Positions 9,097 to 17,733 of a DNA stretch of 32,523 nt are shown here, one piece after another. Each line of letters starts with the position of its first letter. The stretch's first letter is position 1. The translations under genes and the position numbers were made by a program. Below the pieces are notes generated by a model. The model ran no database searches, was not told the DNA's origin, and worked only from the letters and a program-made list of their open reading frames with translations. This stretch comes from an uncultured Halieaceae bacterium (GTDB lineage Bacteria > Pseudomonadota > Gammaproteobacteria > Pseudomonadales > Halieaceae): positions 1 through 32,523 of the forward strand of contig CALJFL010000046.1 in assembly GCA_938074135.1 (NCBI GenBank). The letters run 5' to 3'.

Positions 9097-10122
9097 TTAA
9101 TCAAGGTAAGTAGCGATCAAGCTCTCGGCAATTTGCACACTATTCAAAGCCGCACCTTTGCGGACATTGTCACTCACAATCCACAGATTCAGCCCCTTGG
9201 GATGCGAAATATCCTCGCGAATACGGCTGACAAATACCGGGTCATTGCCGGCTGAGTCGGTCACTGCGGTGGCGTAACCACCGTCTTCGTGGGTATCGAC
9301 CACAGTCACGCCAGGCGCCACCGACAGCAGTGCCCTGGCCTCCTGCGCAGTGATCTTGTCGACCGTTTCGATATGAACCGCCTCCGAGTGGCCATAAAAG
9401 ACCGGTATGCGCACGCAGGTCGGATTTACCGCAATGGCGTGATCATCGAAGATTTTCTGGGTCTCCCACACCATTTTCATCTCTTCGCGCGTGTAGCCGT
9501 TGTCCTGAAACGTGTCTATTTGAGGCAAGGCATTAAAGGCTATTTGCTTTGGATAGACCTCGGGGTCAACGGACTGCCCATTCAGCAGTTTCGCAGTCTG
9601 CCCGGCGAGCTCTTCGATCGCCTCCTTACCGGTACCCGATACAGCCTGATAAGTCGCCACGTTGATACGCTCAATACCCACCGCGTCATAGATCGGCTTG
9701 AGCGCCACCAGCATCTGGATGGTCGAACAATTGGGATTGGCGATAATATTGCGACGACCATAATCCGCCAGCGCCTCATTGTTGACCTCGGGAACAACCA
9801 GTGGGATATCCTCATCACGGCGGAAATGTGACGTGTTATCAATCACCACGCAGCCTGCGGCAGCCGCTATCGGGGCAAATTTCTCCGAAATACTGCCGCC
9901 AGCAGAGAACAGGCCAATCTGTACCGCGCTGAAATCAAACTCGGCCAGATCGGTAATTTTTATCGACTTGCCGCGAAACATCACGGTTTTCCCCACAGAC
10001 CGAGTACTGGCCAGCGGGTAAAGCTTACCTACCGGAAAATTCCGCTCTTCCAGAATGCTGATCATAGTCTCACCGACCGCACCGGTGGCTCCGACAACAG
10101 CCACGTCATACACTTTACTCAT
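9097..10122 (-). CDS. asd: Aspartate-semialdehyde dehydrogenase
   Basis: Asd reduces L-aspartyl-4-phosphate to the semialdehyde with NADPH, the branch point to lysine/diaminopimelate, threonine and methionine. The 341-residue protein has the Rossmann GATGAVG motif (11-17), the catalytic cysteine in NPNCST (C132) and the IPVFYGHSEAVHIE segment carrying the catalytic histidine region. The short length and motif spacing match the Gram-positive/Vibrio Asd-2-like class rather than the ~367-residue E. coli type. ATG at 10122 has AGGTAAC upstream. The gene follows leuB with a 38-base gap, so it may be read from the leu transcript. Confidence 0.95.
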   Translation of the reverse strand: MSKVYDVAVVGATGAVGETMISILEERNFPVGKLYPLASTRSVGKTVMFRGKSIKITDLAEFDFSAVQIGLFSAGGSISEKFAPIAAAAGCVVIDNTSHFRRDEDIPLVVPEVNNEALADYGRRNIIANPNCSTIQMLVALKPIYDAVGIERINVATYQAVSGTGKEAIEELAGQTAKLLNGQSVDPEVYPKQIAFNALPQIDTFQDNGYTREEMKMVWETQKIFDDHAIAVNPTCVRIPVFYGHSEAVHIETVDKITAQEARALLSVAPGVTVVDTHEDGGYATAVTDSAGNDPVFVSRIREDISHPKGLNLWIVSDNVRKGAALNSVQIAESLIATYLD

Positions 10123-10160
10123 TACTGTTACCTGATGTTGTTGCTATTAATATCACTGGC

Positions 10161-11240
10161 TTAGCTCGACAGCGCCGCCGTGACGGCGTCGCCCATTACT
10201 TTGGTGCTGACCGCTTGCTGTCCTGCACTGCAGATATCCGGGGTTCGCAAACCCTGGTCCAGCACGTCGCTGACCGCAGCCTCAATCGCGTCCGCCGCAG
10301 CGGGCGCAGACAGCGTATAGCGCAGCATCATGGCGACCGACAAAATTGTCGCCAGTGGATTGGCCTTGCCCTGCCCCGCGATATCCGGAGCGGAACCGTG
10401 ACAGGGTTCGTACATGCCACGACCATTCTTATCCAGTGATGCGGAAGGCAGCATACCGATGGAGCCGGTCAGCATTGCCGCTGCGTCCGACAGGATATCG
10501 CCGAACATATTACCGGTGACCACGACGTCAAATTGTTTCGGCGCCATCACCAGTTGCATGGCTGCGTTGTCCACGTAAAGGTGTGTAAGCTCAATATCAG
10601 GATAGCCTTTGGCAACCTCCTCCATGACCTCGCGCCACAATACGGTCACTTCCAGCACATTGGACTTATCCACCGAGCACACCCTGCGGTCACGCTTACC
10701 TGCGAGTTCAAAGGCCAGATGGGCAATCCGTTCAATCTCCGATTCGCGGTACACGTAAGTGTTGAACCCCTCGCGCTCGCCGTTGTCCAGCGTCCTGATA
10801 CCCCGCGGCTCACCAAAGTAGATGCCGCCGGTGAGTTCTCTCACGATCAGGATATCCAGCCCGGAGACGATCTCCGGCTTCAGGCTGGAGGCATCGGCCA
10901 ACTGCGGATAGAGAATTGCCGGGCGTAAATTACCGAATAACTGCAACTGCGAACGTATACCCAGCAGGCCACGTTCCGGCCGCAGGTGCCGCTCTACTGC
11001 GTCCCACTTTGGCCCGCCAACAGCGCCCAGCAGGATCGCATCGGCCTCACGGGCACTGGCCAGTGTTTCGTCCGGCAGCGGTACACCATGGACATCCAGG
11101 GCAGCGCCACCAAGCAGGCCGTGCTCAATTTCAAGATCCAGGCCGAAACGCTGATCGACAACGGCGAGAACCTTCTCCGCCTCCGCCATGATCTCCGGAC
11201 CGATGTAATCGCCAGGCAGTACCAATATCTTTGCCGACAT
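10161..11240 (-). CDS. leuB: 3-isopropylmalate dehydrogenase
   Basis: LeuB oxidatively decarboxylates 3-isopropylmalate to 2-ketoisocaproate with NAD+ and Mg2+ in leucine synthesis. It is 359 residues from ATG 11240, chosen because it gives [11 protein letters not shown] and has GGGAG about 7 bases upstream; the frame extends 18 codons into leuD without family similarity. Active-site segments are present: [10 protein letters not shown] (tyrosine), [10 protein letters not shown] (lysine), [11 protein letters not shown] and [10 protein letters not shown] (metal aspartates). The nucleotide/substrate loop usually written GDGIGPE reads GDYIGPE here, with Tyr12 replacing glycine. leuC-leuD-leuB are spaced by 11-12 bases, so they form one operon. 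Confidence 0.96.
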   Translation of the reverse strand: MSAKILVLPGDYIGPEIMAEAEKVLAVVDQRFGLDLEIEHGLLGGAALDVHGVPLPDETLASAREADAILLGAVGGPKWDAVERHLRPERGLLGIRSQLQLFGNLRPAILYPQLADASSLKPEIVSGLDILIVRELTGGIYFGEPRGIRTLDNGEREGFNTYVYRESEIERIAHLAFELAGKRDRRVCSVDKSNVLEVTVLWREVMEEVAKGYPDIELTHLYVDNAAMQLVMAPKQFDVVVTGNMFGDILSDAAAMLTGSIGMLPSASLDKNGRGMYEPCHGSAPDIAGQGKANPLATILSVAMMLRYTLSAPAAADAIEAAVSDVLDQGLRTPDICSAGQQAVSTKVMGDAVTAALSS

Positions 11241-11251
11241 GTTGCGCTCCC

Positions 11252-11899
11252 TTACTGAATGGTGCCAAACAACCATGGCGACTGTTGCTGCCACCGCTGT
11301 TCGAAGCTGCGAATGGCGTCGGCGCTTTGCAATGTCAGACCGATATCATCGAGGCCATTGAATAAACAATGCTTGCGGAAGCTGTCTACCTCGAACGGAA
11401 TTTCATCGCCGGCAGGCGTGCGGATCACCTGTGCCGCCAGGTCGATCTCCAGCTCATACCCCTCCTGGGCGTACATCGCCTCGAACAGGTCATTCACGGT
11501 CTCTGCGGGCAATGCTATGGGCAGGACACCGTTCTTAAAGCAATTGTTAAAGAAAATGTCGGCAAAGCTTGGCGCAATAACACAGCGGAAACCGTAGTCC
11601 TCCAGCGCCCAAGGTGCATGCTCACGACTAGAACCGCAGCCAAAATTTTCTCGCGCCAGCAACACAGACGCACCCTGGTAGCGCTCCGCGTTGAGCGGAA
11701 AATCCGGGTTGAGCGGTCGCTTGCTGTTGTCCTGCCCCGGCTCACCCTCGTCCAGGTAACGCAGCACATCAAACAGATTGGGGCCAAAGCCGCTACGCTT
11801 GATCGACTTGAGAAATTGCTTGGGAATAATCAGGTCGGTATCCACGTTGGCCCTGTCCATGGGCGCAACCAGCCCTTTTAATAAAGTAAAGCTCTTCAT
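11252..11899 (-). CDS. leuD: 3-isopropylmalate dehydratase small subunit
   Basis: The small (swivel) subunit that pairs with LeuC to isomerise 2-isopropylmalate to 3-isopropylmalate. At 215 residues it is the usual proteobacterial length. It starts [31 protein letters not shown] and contains the conserved [14 protein letters not shown] segment, which places the substrate-binding loop next to the LeuC cluster. ATG at 11899 has GGAG 7 bases upstream and lies 12 bases after the leuC stop. Confidence 0.97.
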   Translation of the reverse strand: MKSFTLLKGLVAPMDRANVDTDLIIPKQFLKSIKRSGFGPNLFDVLRYLDEGEPGQDNSKRPLNPDFPLNAERYQGASVLLARENFGCGSSREHAPWALEDYGFRCVIAPSFADIFFNNCFKNGVLPIALPAETVNDLFEAMYAQEGYELEIDLAAQVIRTPAGDEIPFEVDSFRKHCLFNGLDDIGLTLQSADAIRSFEQRWQQQSPWLFGTIQ

Positions 11900-11911
11900 C
11901 GTTTCGCTCCT

Positions 11912-13330
11912 CTAGACGTTGCGGACATCGACAAAATGCCCAGCCACCGCTGCCGCCGCAGCCATTGCCGGACTGACCAGGTGAGTTCTACCACCAAAGC
12001 CCTGACGTCCCTCAAAGTTACGATTGGAGGTCGAGGCACAATGCTCGCCCGGTCCCAGCTTGTCGGCATTCATAGCAAGGCACATGGAGCAGCCCGGTTC
12101 ACGCCATTCCATTCCGGCCTCGATGAAAACCTTATCGAGCCCCTCGGCTTCTGCCTGCGCCTTCACCTGCCCTGACCCCGGCACAACCAGCGCCTGCTTG
12201 ATCGAAGCGGCTACCTGTTTGCCGCGAACGACTTCGGCAGCTGCACGCAGGTCTTCAATCCGCGAATTGGTGCAAGAGCCAATAAACACGCGGTCTGGCC
12301 GTATGTCGGTAATCGCAGACCCCGCTTCCAGTCCCATATACTCAAGCGCCCGACGAGTCGACTCGCGACGGGTAGCATCATCCATCTGCTCGGGGTCCGG
12401 CAGGATTCCATCAATCGGCAGCACCATCTCCGGCGATGTACCCCAGGTCACCTGGGGCTTGATGTCTTCGGCCTGCAACTCAATGACACGATCGAACACT
12501 GCATCGTCGTCGCTGTGCAACTCACGCCAGGCCGACACTGCCAGATCCCACTGTTCGCCTTTCGGCGCGTAGGGACGCCCCTTGACGTAGTCCAGGGTAA
12601 CGTCGTCTACCGCGATCATGCCCATTCGTGCACCAGCTTCAATCGACATGTTGCACAGGGTCATGCGTCCCTCCATGGTCAGACTGCGCACCGCCTCACC
12701 ACCAAATTCGATGGCGTATCCGGTGCCACCGGCAGTGCCTATTTTGCCGATAATTGCCAGCGCAACATCCTTGGCTGTAACTCCAGTACCGAGCGTACCG
12801 TCGACACGAATCAGCAAATTCTTCATCTTGCGTTGAACGAGGCACTGGGTAGCAAGCACGTGCTCCACCTCGGACGTTCCGATGCCATGGGCCAAAGCGC
12901 CGAGCGCGCCATGGGTGGAGGTATGAGAGTCACCGCAAACTACCGTCATGCCCGGCAGTGTTGCGCCCTGCTCCGGTCCCACCACGTGCACAATGCCCTG
13001 GCGAATATCGTTGATGGGTATTTCGACAATGTCGAAGTCGTCACAGTTATCGTCCAGCGTCTGCACCTGCAACCTCGACACCTCATCGCGAATGCCTGCT
13101 ACACCGCCACTGCGCTCAGCGGCCTCGGTGGGCACGTTGTGGTCGGGCACCGCCAGATTGGCATCGCGACGCCAGAGCTTGCGATTGGCCAGGCGCAGCC
13201 CTTCGAAGGCTTGCGGCGAGGTCACCTCGTGAAGCAGGTGGCGATCGATATAGATGATTGCCGTACCGTCATCACGTTGTTCCACCAGATGGTTCTGCCA
13301 CAGTTTGTCGTACAGCGTTTGTCCGGCCAT
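11912..13330 (-). CDS. leuC: 3-isopropylmalate dehydratase large subunit
   Basis: Aconitase-family large subunit carrying the [4Fe-4S] cluster. The three cluster cysteines are C353 ([12 protein letters not shown]) and C414-x2-C417 ([10 protein letters not shown]). [15 protein letters not shown], the active-site histidine/serine segment, is at 131-144. The length of 472 residues is standard. ATG at 13330 has GGGAGGTG upstream. It is the first gene of leuCDB(-asd) and is divergent from a LysR regulator, with a predicted promoter at 13369-13397 and a short untranslated leader of ~32 bases. That leaves no room for a leucine attenuator peptide, so control is more likely by the LysR protein. Confidence 0.97.
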   Translation of the reverse strand: MAGQTLYDKLWQNHLVEQRDDGTAIIYIDRHLLHEVTSPQAFEGLRLANRKLWRRDANLAVPDHNVPTEAAERSGGVAGIRDEVSRLQVQTLDDNCDDFDIVEIPINDIRQGIVHVVGPEQGATLPGMTVVCGDSHTSTHGALGALAHGIGTSEVEHVLATQCLVQRKMKNLLIRVDGTLGTGVTAKDVALAIIGKIGTAGGTGYAIEFGGEAVRSLTMEGRMTLCNMSIEAGARMGMIAVDDVTLDYVKGRPYAPKGEQWDLAVSAWRELHSDDDAVFDRVIELQAEDIKPQVTWGTSPEMVLPIDGILPDPEQMDDATRRESTRRALEYMGLEAGSAITDIRPDRVFIGSCTNSRIEDLRAAAEVVRGKQVAASIKQALVVPGSGQVKAQAEAEGLDKVFIEAGMEWREPGCSMCLAMNADKLGPGEHCASTSNRNFEGRQGFGGRTHLVSPAMAAAAAVAGHFVDVRNV

Positions 13331-13368
13331 CGGACACCTCCCGCAGTCGTTGTTTTGATGAAGCCGGC

Positions 13369-13397
13369 ATTTTATGCTTGACCTTAAAATAACTCAA
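13369..13397 (-). promoter_or_regulatory. Predicted sigma70 promoter of leuC
   Basis: On the minus strand, TTGAGT (13392-13397) and TAAAAT (13369-13374) are separated by 17 bases, a near-consensus -35/-10 pair. The start point would be near 13362, ~32 bases before the leuC ATG. It interleaves with the lysR promoter on the other strand. Confidence 0.65.
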
Positions 13398-13406
13398 ATT
13401 TATTAT
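13378..13406 (+). promoter_or_regulatory. Predicted sigma70 promoter of the LysR gene
   Basis: TTGACC (13378-13383), a 17-base spacer and TATTAT (13401-13406) give a strong match. The predicted start is near 13413. The LysR-type box at 13420-13434 would then lie just downstream of this start, a position suited to self-repression. Confidence 0.65.
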
Positions 13407-13419
13407 TTTTATAGTTTAG

Positions 13420-13434
13420 ATTCCAATTAGGAAT
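13420..13434. promoter_or_regulatory. Candidate LysR-family binding box (T-N11-A dyad)
   Basis: ATTCC-AATTA-GGAAT is a perfect dyad that contains the T-N11-A pattern of LysR-type regulators (T13421 to A13433). Its centre is about 65 bases upstream of the predicted leuC start, the classic recognition position for LysR activators. It also covers the Shine-Dalgarno (AGGA) of the lysR gene itself. Confidence 0.55.
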
Positions 13435-13441
13435 AGTATTT

Positions 13442-14320
13442 ATGGATACGCAGAACCTCCGCGCGTTTGCCCTGGTAGCCCGTACCGGCTCTTTCTCAGC
13501 AGCCGCCGAAAAGCTGCACCTGACCCAACCGGCCGTCAGTAAACGGATCGCAATTCTTGAGCAGCAACTCGGCACCGGATTGTTCGACCGCATAGGACGA
13601 CACGTGGGGCTTACCGAGGCCGGACGCGCCCTCCTGCCCCATGCAGAGCTTATCGAGCAACAGCTGTACATGGCCGAGCAGTCGGTACGCGACCTGTCCG
13701 GGGCTGTCGGTGGCGCCCTGCGCATGGCCACCAGCCACCACATCGGACTGCACAGGCTGCCACCAGTACTCAGCCAATTCAGCCGCGCATTTAGCGAGGT
13801 TCATATCGACATTGATTTTATGGATTCGGAACAGGCCTACGACCTGATCATGCAGGGCAAAATAGAGCTGGCCGTTGTCACCCTCGCGCCGACCAGCCAG
13901 GAGAGTTTCGTTACGCTTCCTGTTTGGCACGACCCACTGGAAGTTATGGTGGCTCCAGATCACCCACTGGCCAGCGCAGGAGCCAGCAGCCTCCGGGAAC
14001 TCAGTCTGTCACCAGCTGTTCTGCCCGGCCTTAACACCTACACCGGCCAGATCGTGAAGCAGCTGTTCGACGACCATCAACTGACACTGAACGTTTCCCT
14101 GGCGACCAACTACCTTGAGACCATTCGGATGATGGCATCTGTAGGGCTTGGCTGGACCATACTACCGCGTAGCATGCGCACAGATTCGCTCATCGCACTG
14201 GAAATTCCCGGTGTTGCTGTCGAGCGCATACTGGGCGTGGTTTACCACCACGGGCGCAGCCTGTCGCGGGCGGCACAGGCCTTTGTCGAGGTATTGCGAG
14301 AGAGCGCCGACGCCGACTAA
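13442..14320 (+). CDS. LysR family transcriptional regulator, divergent from leuC
   Basis: A 292-residue LysR-type regulator. The N-terminal winged helix-turn-helix is clear (residues ~2-60: RAFALVARTGSFSAAAEKLHLTQPAVSKRIAILEQQLG), followed by a periplasmic-binding-protein-like effector domain (~90-290). It is divergent from leuC with a 111-base shared control region. A LysR gene in this position is also found beside leuC in Pseudomonas, so a role in leuCDB control is likely, with a pathway intermediate such as 2-isopropylmalate as a plausible but unproven co-inducer. ATG at 13442 has AGGA 9 bases upstream, inside the candidate operator, so protein binding could limit its own expression. It is not close enough to name leuO or another characterised regulator. 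Confidence 0.9.
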   Translation: MDTQNLRAFALVARTGSFSAAAEKLHLTQPAVSKRIAILEQQLGTGLFDRIGRHVGLTEAGRALLPHAELIEQQLYMAEQSVRDLSGAVGGALRMATSHHIGLHRLPPVLSQFSRAFSEVHIDIDFMDSEQAYDLIMQGKIELAVVTLAPTSQESFVTLPVWHDPLEVMVAPDHPLASAGASSLRELSLSPAVLPGLNTYTGQIVKQLFDDHQLTLNVSLATNYLETIRMMASVGLGWTILPRSMRTDSLIALEIPGVAVERILGVVYHHGRSLSRAAQAFVEVLRESADAD

Positions 14321-14354
14321 CGTGCCCGCGCGACGCAACGAACCGACTCGACTC

Positions 14355-14810
14355 CTAGAAAATACCCATGTCCAGGCCGGCGGCCAGGGCCTCGCCCAAT
14401 TCGGTAGCCCGGGATAGATGGTCCTGGCAGGTATCCCCGCGCAGTATCAGCGGCTCGGCAGCCTCTGTGAATGGAAAACCGGACAGTATCCGCTGCGCCT
14501 GGGCGACCGCCCCGCGCCCGTCATTGCCCGCGCTCACCAACAATGCATAAGGCAGCACCAGGGCCTGGGCGCCGGCGGGATACAGCGTCCGGTCGAGAAA
14601 GTCCTTCATCCCGCCGGCCAGGGTGCCCGAGTTCTCAGCCGCCACCAGCAGCACGCCGTCAGCCCGACCCAGGTCCGCCACCCCGGCATCGGCCGCTCGC
14701 AAAACCCTGACCGCAACCAACCCTTCGGCATTAGCCCCCGCCATTGCCGCCCGCGCCAATCTGGCGCTGGCTCCGCTTTGGCTGTTATAGACAATAAGCA
14801 GCTGCTTCAT
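14355..14810 (-). CDS. Small flavodoxin-fold FMN reductase-like protein
   Basis: A 151-residue protein with a flavodoxin-like fold. The phosphate-binding loop after the first strand reads LLIVYNSQSGASARLA (4-19), and the FMN-ring loop reads AENSGTLAGGMKDFLDRT (59-75), typical of the NADPH-dependent FMN reductase/NAD(P)H-quinone oxidoreductase superfamily. ATG at 14810 gives MKQLLIVYNS. The frame is open for 25 more codons upstream, but those lie inside the GFA gene. Only 4 bases separate it from that gene's stop, so it is co-transcribed with the GFA protein and the P450. It could supply electrons or reduce quinones; the partner is unknown. It is convergent with the lysR gene, with 34 bases between them. 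Confidence 0.75.
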   Translation of the reverse strand: MKQLLIVYNSQSGASARLARAAMAGANAEGLVAVRVLRAADAGVADLGRADGVLLVAAENSGTLAGGMKDFLDRTLYPAGAQALVLPYALLVSAGNDGRGAVAQAQRILSGFPFTEAAEPLILRGDTCQDHLSRATELGEALAAGLDMGIF

Positions 14811-14814
14811 CGGC

Positions 14815-15210
14815 TCAGGCAAAACCCGCTTGCAAACACGGCGTCTGCTCATCGAGCACTTCCCAGGACGCTTTCGAATCGACATGGATATGGCTGGCCA
14901 GCGCTAACCCCGGGTCTTCATCGAACAGGCCGGCCGGCACCCAAACCAGGCCGAGGCGCTCCACTAACTGTGGCAACAGGCAACCGCAACAGTCGCAAAA
15001 ATAGCGCTTGAATCCGCTTTCTGTCTCGTAGACTTGCATCCGGTCACTGCCACGCAGCCACTGGAACGCAGCTTCGTCGACCAGCACTGCGGCGCTCGAT
15101 GCACCGCCAAAGGCCTTACGACACTTGGAGCAATGACACTTATATATACCGGAGCTGAACTCACTGACTTCAAAGGCCACAGCCTTGCACAAACAACTTC
15201 CCACTGTCAT
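14815..15210 (-). CDS. GFA family zinc protein (glutathione-dependent formaldehyde-activating-like)
   Basis: A 131-residue protein with the cysteine pattern of the GFA/CENP-V fold: C6-x-C8, C25-x-C27-x2-C30 and a C72/C74/C75/C77 cluster, predicted to bind zinc. Although the family is named after a formaldehyde-glutathione adduct enzyme, most members have no proven reaction, so I do not assign one. ATG at 15210 has AGGTGG about 7 bases upstream and gives MTVGSCLCKAVAFEV. An in-frame ATG at 15255 lacks a ribosome site. It follows the P450 by 50 bases and precedes the flavoprotein by 4. Confidence 0.8.
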   Translation of the reverse strand: MTVGSCLCKAVAFEVSEFSSGIYKCHCSKCRKAFGGASSAAVLVDEAAFQWLRGSDRMQVYETESGFKRYFCDCCGCLLPQLVERLGLVWVPAGLFDEDPGLALASHIHVDSKASWEVLDEQTPCLQAGFA

Positions 15211-15260
15211 ATCTTGCCACCTGCTGTCTTGTTGACCGGCGTTCTTCCGGGTCATGCGGC

Positions 15261-16478
15261 TTACGCCAGACTGATTGGCATCCGGGTAATCACACGTTCA
15301 GAAACCCAGCCGCCGTCGACCTCGATATCGTCATCCGGCAGACTCACATTGTCGGGCAGATGCTCAATAAAACCGCGGGCGAGATGCTTCAGAAAAGTAA
15401 TGCCCAACTGCTTACCAATACACATATACATTGAACCACCAAAGATAATATTGTTCTCGCCGGTGAACTCGCGCTCCAGGTCTATGTCGAGCGGCCGCTG
15501 CCAGTGTCCGGGATCCAGGTTGATACCGGGGAAAAAAATGTTAATCGATTCACCGCGCTCCATCGAGTATCGACCCAACGCAAAGGGCTCATGAACCTGG
15601 CGAGACAGGGCCTTCACGTGATTATCACGACGCAGGAACTCCATAATAACCGAGTCACGATCCAACAGTTCCGGCTGTGCTTTCAGTCTCTGTCGCAATC
15701 CCGGGTTGGCTATCAGGTTGCGCAGCAGGTAGCTGGACGACACACCTGCCGTATTGCTGAGCGAGATCACCAGAAAGGCACCGATATTGACGACCAGCAC
15801 CTCCTCGCTAATCCCCGCGGCCAGGCCCTCTCGCATAAAGCGACTGATAGGTGCATCGGGGTCGGCTTGTTGCAAGGCGTCGGCCAAATAGTCCCAGACA
15901 TAAGCCACAGCACGATCGGCTTCGGCCAGTGGCGCTTCATCAACGAAGTTATCCAGCGGCTTCAGGAATCGGAATCCGGCCTGGTACAGCGCCTGCAGTT
16001 GCCGCTCGGTAAATGGCAGACCGGACGTGGTAAGCATAATACGCAAAGGCAGCGTACAGATATCCTCGACATAGTTTTGCAAATCAACACCGCCGGAAAG
16101 CTGCCGATAAATTGCTTCGGTCCCATCGAAATCTGCGGTCTGCGCAACATCTGCGATGTAGGCCTTGAGTAATTTTTTTAGTCTCGGGTCCGGTGTGCCG
16201 TGAGTGTAGGTGAGCTGGAAGTTTCTAGCCCGATTGGGGTAGCGTTGTGCAAATACCGCCTCGCGAGCAGCTATCTCGGGATTGGCCACCGGCTCCCTCA
16301 CACACTGCCGGTTAAACATCACCTCCCTGGCTTCATCAAAACGAAAGACAAAATTCATACCCTCGGACTTGAACCCCAGAATATCGTCACGCGGATAAAG
16401 GTCTGCCAGGAAAAGGTGGGGGTTAAGAGTGAACTGAGGATCGAAAAACGAGACACCCAGATCAACAAATTTTTCCAT
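15261..16478 (-). CDS. Cytochrome P450-like protein with atypical signature motifs
   Basis: A soluble 405-residue bacterial cytochrome P450. The heme cysteine is C353 in FGGSMYMCIG, and the ExxR pair is E280-R283 (EFLR). The meander-like stretch INIFFPGINLDPGHW leads to the heme loop as in other P450s. Two signatures are altered. The heme loop has Ser349 and Tyr351 where most P450s have Gly and His/Arg (FGxGxHxCxG). The I-helix oxygen-activation motif reads AGVSSS (244-249) instead of AGx(D/E)T, so the acid of the acid-alcohol pair is missing. Such changes occur in peroxygenase-type or non-oxygenating P450s, but the reaction cannot be told from sequence. ATG at 16478 has AGGGG 8 bases upstream. 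It is first in a unit with the GFA and flavin genes. Confidence 0.85.
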   Translation of the reverse strand: MEKFVDLGVSFFDPQFTLNPHLFLADLYPRDDILGFKSEGMNFVFRFDEAREVMFNRQCVREPVANPEIAAREAVFAQRYPNRARNFQLTYTHGTPDPRLKKLLKAYIADVAQTADFDGTEAIYRQLSGGVDLQNYVEDICTLPLRIMLTTSGLPFTERQLQALYQAGFRFLKPLDNFVDEAPLAEADRAVAYVWDYLADALQQADPDAPISRFMREGLAAGISEEVLVVNIGAFLVISLSNTAGVSSSYLLRNLIANPGLRQRLKAQPELLDRDSVIMEFLRRDNHVKALSRQVHEPFALGRYSMERGESINIFFPGINLDPGHWQRPLDIDLEREFTGENNIIFGGSMYMCIGKQLGITFLKHLARGFIEHLPDNVSLPDDDIEVDGGWVSERVITRMPISLA

Positions 16479-16561
16479 GCCATAAACCCCTGTTAAAAAT
16501 TGCGCGTGTGCAGATCGGCAGCCGTCCATATCACTGCAGCACCAGCTTAGTTAAAAAGTGC

Positions 16562-16711
16562 ATGTCTGACAAAATCGTTGGCATCGAGCTGGCGTCTATG
16601 ATCAGATACTGCCCGTATCTGGCGGAGCTCGTGGCGCAAACATTGCCAAAGCCTCGCCTGACCTCAGTATCGCACGACGCCTACAACACTATCACGGAGA
16701 CAAAAAGATGA
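16562..16711 (+). CDS. Possible small upstream ORF of the reductase gene
   Basis: A 49-codon frame (MSDKIVGIELASMIRYC...) ends at TGA 16709-16711, overlapping the next gene's ATG as ATGA, a junction typical of translational coupling. It has no clear ribosome binding site and I recognise no family. It may be chance in a 229-base promoter region shared by the P450 and the reductase. I list it only because of the overlap. Confidence 0.2.
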   Translation: MSDKIVGIELASMIRYCPYLAELVAQTLPKPRLTSVSHDAYNTITETKR

Positions 16712-17733
16712 GCGAGACCAACCAACAGTGGCTACTGAAGCAGCGTCCCACCGGGATGCTGGGTCCCGAGCACTTTGACCGGGTCGAATCTCCCATGCCG
16801 CAACCCGACCTGGCCGCCGGCGAGGTGCTGGTGAAAACCCTGATGCTGGGCTTCGACCCGGCAATGCGCGGCTGGGTGCAGGATGAGCCCAGTTACCTGC
16901 CACCCGTCGCCCTCGGTGACCCCATGCGGGCCAGCGGTGTGGGCCAGGTCATCGCTTCCCAGAACAGCGAACTACCGGTTGGCACGCTGGTACAAGGCCT
17001 GCTGGATTGGCAGGAATACGGCGTAGGCAACAAGGCCGGAGGAATGCCTCTACAGCCGCTGCCAGCCGGCACACCGCCCGGCATGGCCCTCAGTGTTTTT
17101 GGCAGCACCAGTCTGACCGCTTATTTTGGTCTGCTCGACGTGGGCCAGCCGCAAGCGGGTGAAACTGTTCTGGTCTCAGGTGCTGCCGGAGCAACAGGCT
17201 CCGTGGTCGCACAAATCGCGCGCATCAAGGGTTGCAAGGTCGTCGGCATTGCCGGTGGCGAAGAGAAATGTAACTGGTTGCGAGACGCCTGCAAGATCGA
17301 GCACGTCATTGATTACAAAGCGGAAAATATTGACGAACGTATCGGCCAGCTGTGCCCTGAAGGCGTCAACGTTTTCTTCGACAATGTTGGCGGCGACACG
17401 CTGGAAATCGCCATTGGGCACATGGCAGATTTCGGTCGCATCGCACTGTGCGGCGCAATCTCGGGTTACAACGATGAGACGCCGGCGCCAGGGCCCCACA
17501 ACATGATGCTGCTTACGACACGAAGAATCCGCATGCAGGGCTTTATCGTGATCGATTTCCTGGATCGCGCCGAGGAAGCTATCGGGCAACTGATGGAATG
17601 GGTGATGGCGGGCGAAATCGCCTGGCGCGAGGACGTGCAGGAAGGCTTCGACAACATCCCCGCTACCTTCCAGCGACTGTTTGATGGCCGCAACGTGGGC
17701 AAACAACTGCTAAAGCTCGCCGAACCAGAGTAG
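16708..17733 (+). CDS. NADP-dependent medium-chain reductase, CurA/YncB-like
   Basis: A 341-residue zinc-free medium-chain dehydrogenase/reductase related to E. coli CurA (YncB), prostaglandin reductase and leukotriene B4 12-hydroxydehydrogenase; these reduce the C=C bond of alpha,beta-unsaturated ketones and aldehydes with NADPH. The family's opening (WLLKQRPTGMLGPEHF), the FDPAMRGWV segment, the nucleotide loop SGAAGATGSVVAQIA (157-171) and the FDNVGGDTLE strand are all present, and no structural zinc cysteine cluster is seen. ATG at 16708 has GGAG about 9 bases upstream. Its stop codon is the first arm of a 12-base inverted repeat containing DnaA boxes. It is divergent from the P450 unit; a shared substrate pathway is possible but not shown. 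Confidence 0.88.
   Translation: MSETNQQWLLKQRPTGMLGPEHFDRVESPMPQPDLAAGEVLVKTLMLGFDPAMRGWVQDEPSYLPPVALGDPMRASGVGQVIASQNSELPVGTLVQGLLDWQEYGVGNKAGGMPLQPLPAGTPPGMALSVFGSTSLTAYFGLLDVGQPQAGETVLVSGAAGATGSVVAQIARIKGCKVVGIAGGEEKCNWLRDACKIEHVIDYKAENIDERIGQLCPEGVNVFFDNVGGDTLEIAIGHMADFGRIALCGAISGYNDETPAPGPHNMMLLTTRRIRMQGFIVIDFLDRAEEAIGQLMEWVMAGEIAWREDVQEGFDNIPATFQRLFDGRNVGKQLLKLAEPE

Noticed and set aside
11241..11294. Longer LeuB N-terminus
   Set aside because: The extra residues overlap leuD and lie before the standard [11 protein letters not shown] start, which has its own ribosome site.
13331..13441. A leucine attenuator peptide before leuC
   Set aside because: The predicted leader is ~32 bases and contains no Leu-rich frame or terminator hairpin.
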